This document shows positions 23,053 to 25,437 of a stretch of 25,437 nucleotides of DNA, piece by piece. The position numbers and the translations under genes were made by a program. A model generated the notes under the pieces. It was given only the letters and a program-made list of their open reading frames with translations, searched no databases and had not been told where the DNA came from. Source of the DNA: CAZJFC01 sp964545245 (GTDB lineage: Bacteria; Pseudomonadota; Alphaproteobacteria; Rickettsiales; 21-14-0-20-44-7); assembly GCA_964545245.1 (NCBI GenBank), contig CAZJFC010000028.1:1-25437 (forward strand), read 5' to 3'. Each line of letters starts with the position of its first letter. Positions within the stretch are counted from its first letter, which is position 1.

Positions 23053-23408
23053 TACTGATTGATAGCTCAGTATGGATTAACCACATCCACAAACCTAACC
23101 CCGCCTTGTGGGATGTGATTGGCTACAACAAAGGTGCCACCCACCCGTTGGTAGTACAGGAACTTGCCTGCGGGAATATAAAAAACAGAAAAGATTTCAT
23201 AGATACCATTTCCTCGCTGATAATGGCAAAAACAGCTTCTCACAACGAAATAATAAGCTTTATAGAGCTTAATAAGTTGCATGGCATTGGCCTTAGCCTG
23301 ATTGATGTCAACCTTCTTGCCTCAGCCCTGCTTTCAGATTTTAAAGTCTGGACTGATGATATAAGGCTAAACAACACCGCAAAAAAACTTGGCGTGTCAT
23401 ACCGGTAA
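23049..23408 (+). CDS. vapC: VapC-type PIN-domain toxin (ribonuclease)
   Basis: A 119-residue PIN-domain protein; family members are magnesium-dependent endoribonucleases that cut tRNA or rRNA. The acidic active-site residues are visible as Asp5 (IDSSVWI), Glu38 (VQELA), Asp86 (LIDVNLLA) and Asp103/Asp104 (WTDD). All are intact, so the toxin should be active. It starts in the ATGA overlap with vapB and ends immediately against the convergent plsY stop. Confidence 0.92.
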   Translation: MILIDSSVWINHIHKPNPALWDVIGYNKGATHPLVVQELACGNIKNRKDFIDTISSLIMAKTASHNEIISFIELNKLHGIGLSLIDVNLLASALLSDFKVWTDDIRLNNTAKKLGVSYR

Positions 23409-24008
23409 TCACCTCTCCTCCCCCCGCATCAGCCGCCTGATATTCGAGTGGTGGCGGATGATAATCAGGGCGGCCAGAAAAGCCACCAGCAAGATCACAT
23501 TCCCCTCCGGCCAGTAAATCGTGGTAAGCGGCACCAGCAGCGTGATCGCCGAAAGCGCGGCCAGCGACGAAATGCGGAATAGCGCAAACACCGCCAGCCA
23601 TAGCCCGATGAACGTCAGCCCGATTTGCGGGTTGAGTGCCAGCAAAGCGCCAAGGGTTGTCGCAACCCCCTTCCCCCCACGAAATTTCAGGAACACCGAA
23701 AAACAATGCCCCAGCACCACAAACAACACGCCCGCCGACGCATAACCGAATTCCCGCGCGATCAGCACCGCCACCACGCCTTTAATCACATCCAGCACCA
23801 GAGTTACCGCGCCCCATTTCTTACCCGCGACTTTGGTCATGTTGGTTGCGCCGGGGTTGCCGGAACCGTGGTTGCGGATATCCCCGATCCCCGCGAATTT
23901 GCTGATAATCACCGCGAACGGAACGGAGCCGAGCAGATAAGCCACCAAAGCCGCCAATATGAAGTACGTATCGTCCAGCAAAGCTAAATCAGGTTGAGCG
24001 GTTTCCAT
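23409..24008 (-). CDS. plsY: Acyl-phosphate:glycerol-3-phosphate acyltransferase PlsY
   Basis: A 199-residue inner-membrane enzyme that makes lysophosphatidic acid from acyl-phosphate and glycerol-3-phosphate, the first step of phospholipid synthesis. The three family motifs are present: GSVPFA with the following RNHGSGNPGATN, GHCFSVFLKFRGGKGVAT and, at the C terminus, HHSNIRRLMRGEE. Several hydrophobic spans fit the multi-spanning topology. An AGGAGAG sequence lies about 11 bases before the ATG. It is divergent from acs. Confidence 0.96.
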   Translation of the reverse strand: METAQPDLALLDDTYFILAALVAYLLGSVPFAVIISKFAGIGDIRNHGSGNPGATNMTKVAGKKWGAVTLVLDVIKGVVAVLIAREFGYASAGVLFVVLGHCFSVFLKFRGGKGVATTLGALLALNPQIGLTFIGLWLAVFALFRISSLAALSAITLLVPLTTIYWPEGNVILLVAFLAALIIIRHHSNIRRLMRGEER

Positions 24009-24023
24009 TTTTTGTTACACTCT

Positions 24024-24051
24024 CCTGTTCCCACGCAAGCGGTGGGACAGG
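24024..24051 (+). promoter_or_regulatory. Hairpin in the acs leader
   Basis: CCTGTTCCCAC and GTGGGACAGG pair over 10 bp with a single bulged T and a 7-base loop (GCAAGCG), 18 bases before the acs start and just ahead of its GAGG ribosome binding site (24061-24064). It also overlaps the putative plsY ribosome binding site on the other strand. It could be a leader control element or an operator. Confidence 0.45.
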
Positions 24052-24069
24052 ATTTATTAAGAGGTTGTT

Positions 24070-25437
24070 ATGCAGGAAATATATAAAGTGCCGATGGAGT
24101 TGGCAAGCAGCACAAAAATCAACGCTGAAAAATACCGGCAACTTTACAGCGAATCCGTCAACAACCCCGACGCCTTCTGGGCAAAACAGGCCGAACGCCT
24201 TGGGTGGACAAAAAAATGGCACACGGTCAAAAACACCTCCTTTAATTCTTCACTCCCCCCTGAGGGGAGAGAACCCATTTCTTCACTCCCCCCTGAGGGG
24301 GGAGATGGAGGGGGGTTAAGCGGCACTCACGAAAACCCTCCCCCATCCCCTCCCTCAGGGAGGGGTAAAAAAGAAGATTTCCCTCCCTCAGGGAGGGGGG
24401 AAGAAGGAGTGTCAATCAAATGGTTCGAGGGCGGCGAACTCAACGTTGCCTATAACTGCCTCGACCGCCACCTTGCCTCACGCGGCGATAAAACCGCGAT
24501 AATCTGGGAAGGCGACAACCCGGAAGAATCCCGCCACATAACCTACAAGGAACTCCACGCCGAAGTCTGCAAACTAGCCAACGCCCTCACCGCGCAAGGC
24601 GTCAAAAAAGGCGACCGCGTCACCATCTACATGCCGATGATTCCCGAAGCGGCCTACGCCCTCCTCGCCTGTGCGCGGATAGGAGCCACCCACTCGGTCA
24701 TCTTCGGCGGCTTCTCACCTGATTCAATCGCCGGGAGGATTGACGACTGCGAAAGCGATTTCATCATCACCGCCGACGAAGGCCTGCGCGGCAGCAAAAA
24801 AGTCCCGCTCAAGAAAAACATTGATGACGCACTCAAAATCGCAAAGCAGAAAATCCGCAAAGTTGTAGTCGTCAAACGCACTGGCAGCCCGATAGAATGG
24901 GACGCAACCCGCGATATCTGGTATCATGACATCACCGCCAACGCCTCCCCCGAACACAAGGCGGAAGGCCACGACGCCGAGCACCCGCTATTCATCCTTT
25001 ACACCTCCGGCTCCACCGGCAAACCGAAAGGCCTGCTGCACACCACCGCCGGTTATCTGCTTTACGCCGCCCTCACCCATGAAGCCGCCTTCGACCTCCG
25101 CGAGGACGACATCTACTGGTGCACCGCCGATATCGGCTGGGTCACCGGGCACAGCTATGTCGTTTATGGCCCGCTAGCCAATGGCNNNNNNNNNNCCCCG
25201 ACGCCTCCCGCTTCTGGCAGGTTGTCGACAAGCACAAGGTCACCATCTTCTACACCGCCCCAACCGCCATCCGCTCGCTCGAATCAATGGGCGACGAATT
25301 CGTGAAGAAAACCTCCCGCGAATCCCTGCGCATCCTCGGCAGCGTCGGTGAGCCGATAAACCCCGAAGCATGGCGCTGGTATTACAACATAGTCGGCAAC
25401 GGCAAATCCCCCATCTCCGACACATGGTGGCAGACCG
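24070..25437 (+). CDS. acs: Acetyl-CoA synthetase (partial, with assembly gap and in-frame insert)
   Basis: AMP-forming acetate-CoA ligase making acetyl-CoA from acetate, ATP and CoA; here N-terminal and central parts only, the 3' end lies outside the window. Conserved: LNVAYNCLDRHL, the P-loop-like YTSGSTGKPKGLLHTT, DIYWCTADIGWVTGHSYVVYGPL and, after the gap, the segment RILGSVGEPINPEAW. Residues 59-113 contain about 50 extra Pro/Gly/Ser-rich residues, between KNTSF and VSIKW, encoded by palindromic repeats. The Ns at 25186-25195 shift the frame: the sequence resumes in the +2 frame with DASRFWQ, and comparison with E. coli Acs suggests about 35 missing bases. It could recycle acetate released by the acetate kinase at 4385. 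Confidence 0.93.
24246..24405. repeat. In-frame mirror-image palindromic insert in acs
   Basis: Two exact 22-base copies of a word with core CTCCCCCCTGAGGGG lie at 24246 and 24279, and two exact 18-base copies of CCCTCCCTCAGGGAGGGG at 24348 and 24381. The first pair is roughly the reverse complement of the second, and both pairs are 33 bases apart. The arms (24246-24319 and 24333-24405) together form one long imperfect inverted repeat. No stop codon occurs in the acs frame. Confidence 0.85.
25186..25195. other. Assembly gap (10 N)
   Basis: Ten undetermined bases inside acs. By homology the true missing sequence codes for roughly 12 residues (the ATTLMFEGVPNY region), so the N run is a placeholder and downstream coordinates in the real genome are shifted. 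Confidence 0.95.

Overview
The window reads as a stretch of draft chromosome from an alphaproteobacterium. The evidence is the order trmD, rplS, leuC, leuD, the alphaproteobacterial look of RecA and the short CIO-type cytochrome bd oxidase, and a fused MaoC-phosphotransacetylase next to acetate kinase and fabI. A run of ten N (25186-25195) shows it comes from a scaffolded assembly. I cannot name the genus. Apart from the repeats and the two lysozyme-like genes, it is mostly housekeeping.

Layout. 1-269: the 3' end of a tRNA (Pro-like) without its 5' half, then a promoter-like stretch. 270-6251 (+): a P2-type cation ATPase, then a tightly packed set of MaoC-phosphate acyltransferase, acetate kinase and enoyl-ACP reductase. 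6270-9032 (-): cydB, cydA and a small tyrosine/arginine/aspartate-rich lipoprotein. 9149-13848: rarA (+), an unrecognised basic protein (-), rapZ (+), nadC (-) and recA (-). 13947-19551: trmD and rplS (+), each preceded by a large lysozyme-like gene on the opposite strand, so that the usual rpsP-rimM-trmD-rplS operon is broken up. 19554-22608: leuC, leuD and a small zinc-finger protein, with two four-helix-bundle (S23/23S-IVS family) genes wedged into the rplS/leuC and leuC/leuD junctions. 22633-23408: a palindromic repeat, a degenerate heptamer array and a vapBC toxin-antitoxin pair. 23409-25437: plsY (-) and acetyl-CoA synthetase (+, running off the window).

The most striking feature is a class of short-repeat elements in the right-hand third. 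Each four-helix-bundle gene is bracketed by arrays of about 7-8 bases that are inverted relative to each other: GGTTNNT/AACCANG units around the first, GTTATCC/GGATAAC units around the second. The arrays supply or abut the start codon and contain the stop codon of the inserted gene. They also run up to the start codon of the next leu gene, leaving it with no normal ribosome binding site. Related 7-base arrays without such a gene lie beside vapBC and in-frame inside trmD. A larger mirror-image repeat (two copies one way, two the other, both pairs 33 nt apart) is inserted in-frame near the N terminus of acetyl-CoA synthetase and adds about 50 residues. Two further copies of an ATTCCCGC/GCGGGAAT double palindrome sit between genes. 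I read the four-helix-bundle units as IVS-like inserts in protein-coding operons; whether they move or are processed from RNA is inference.
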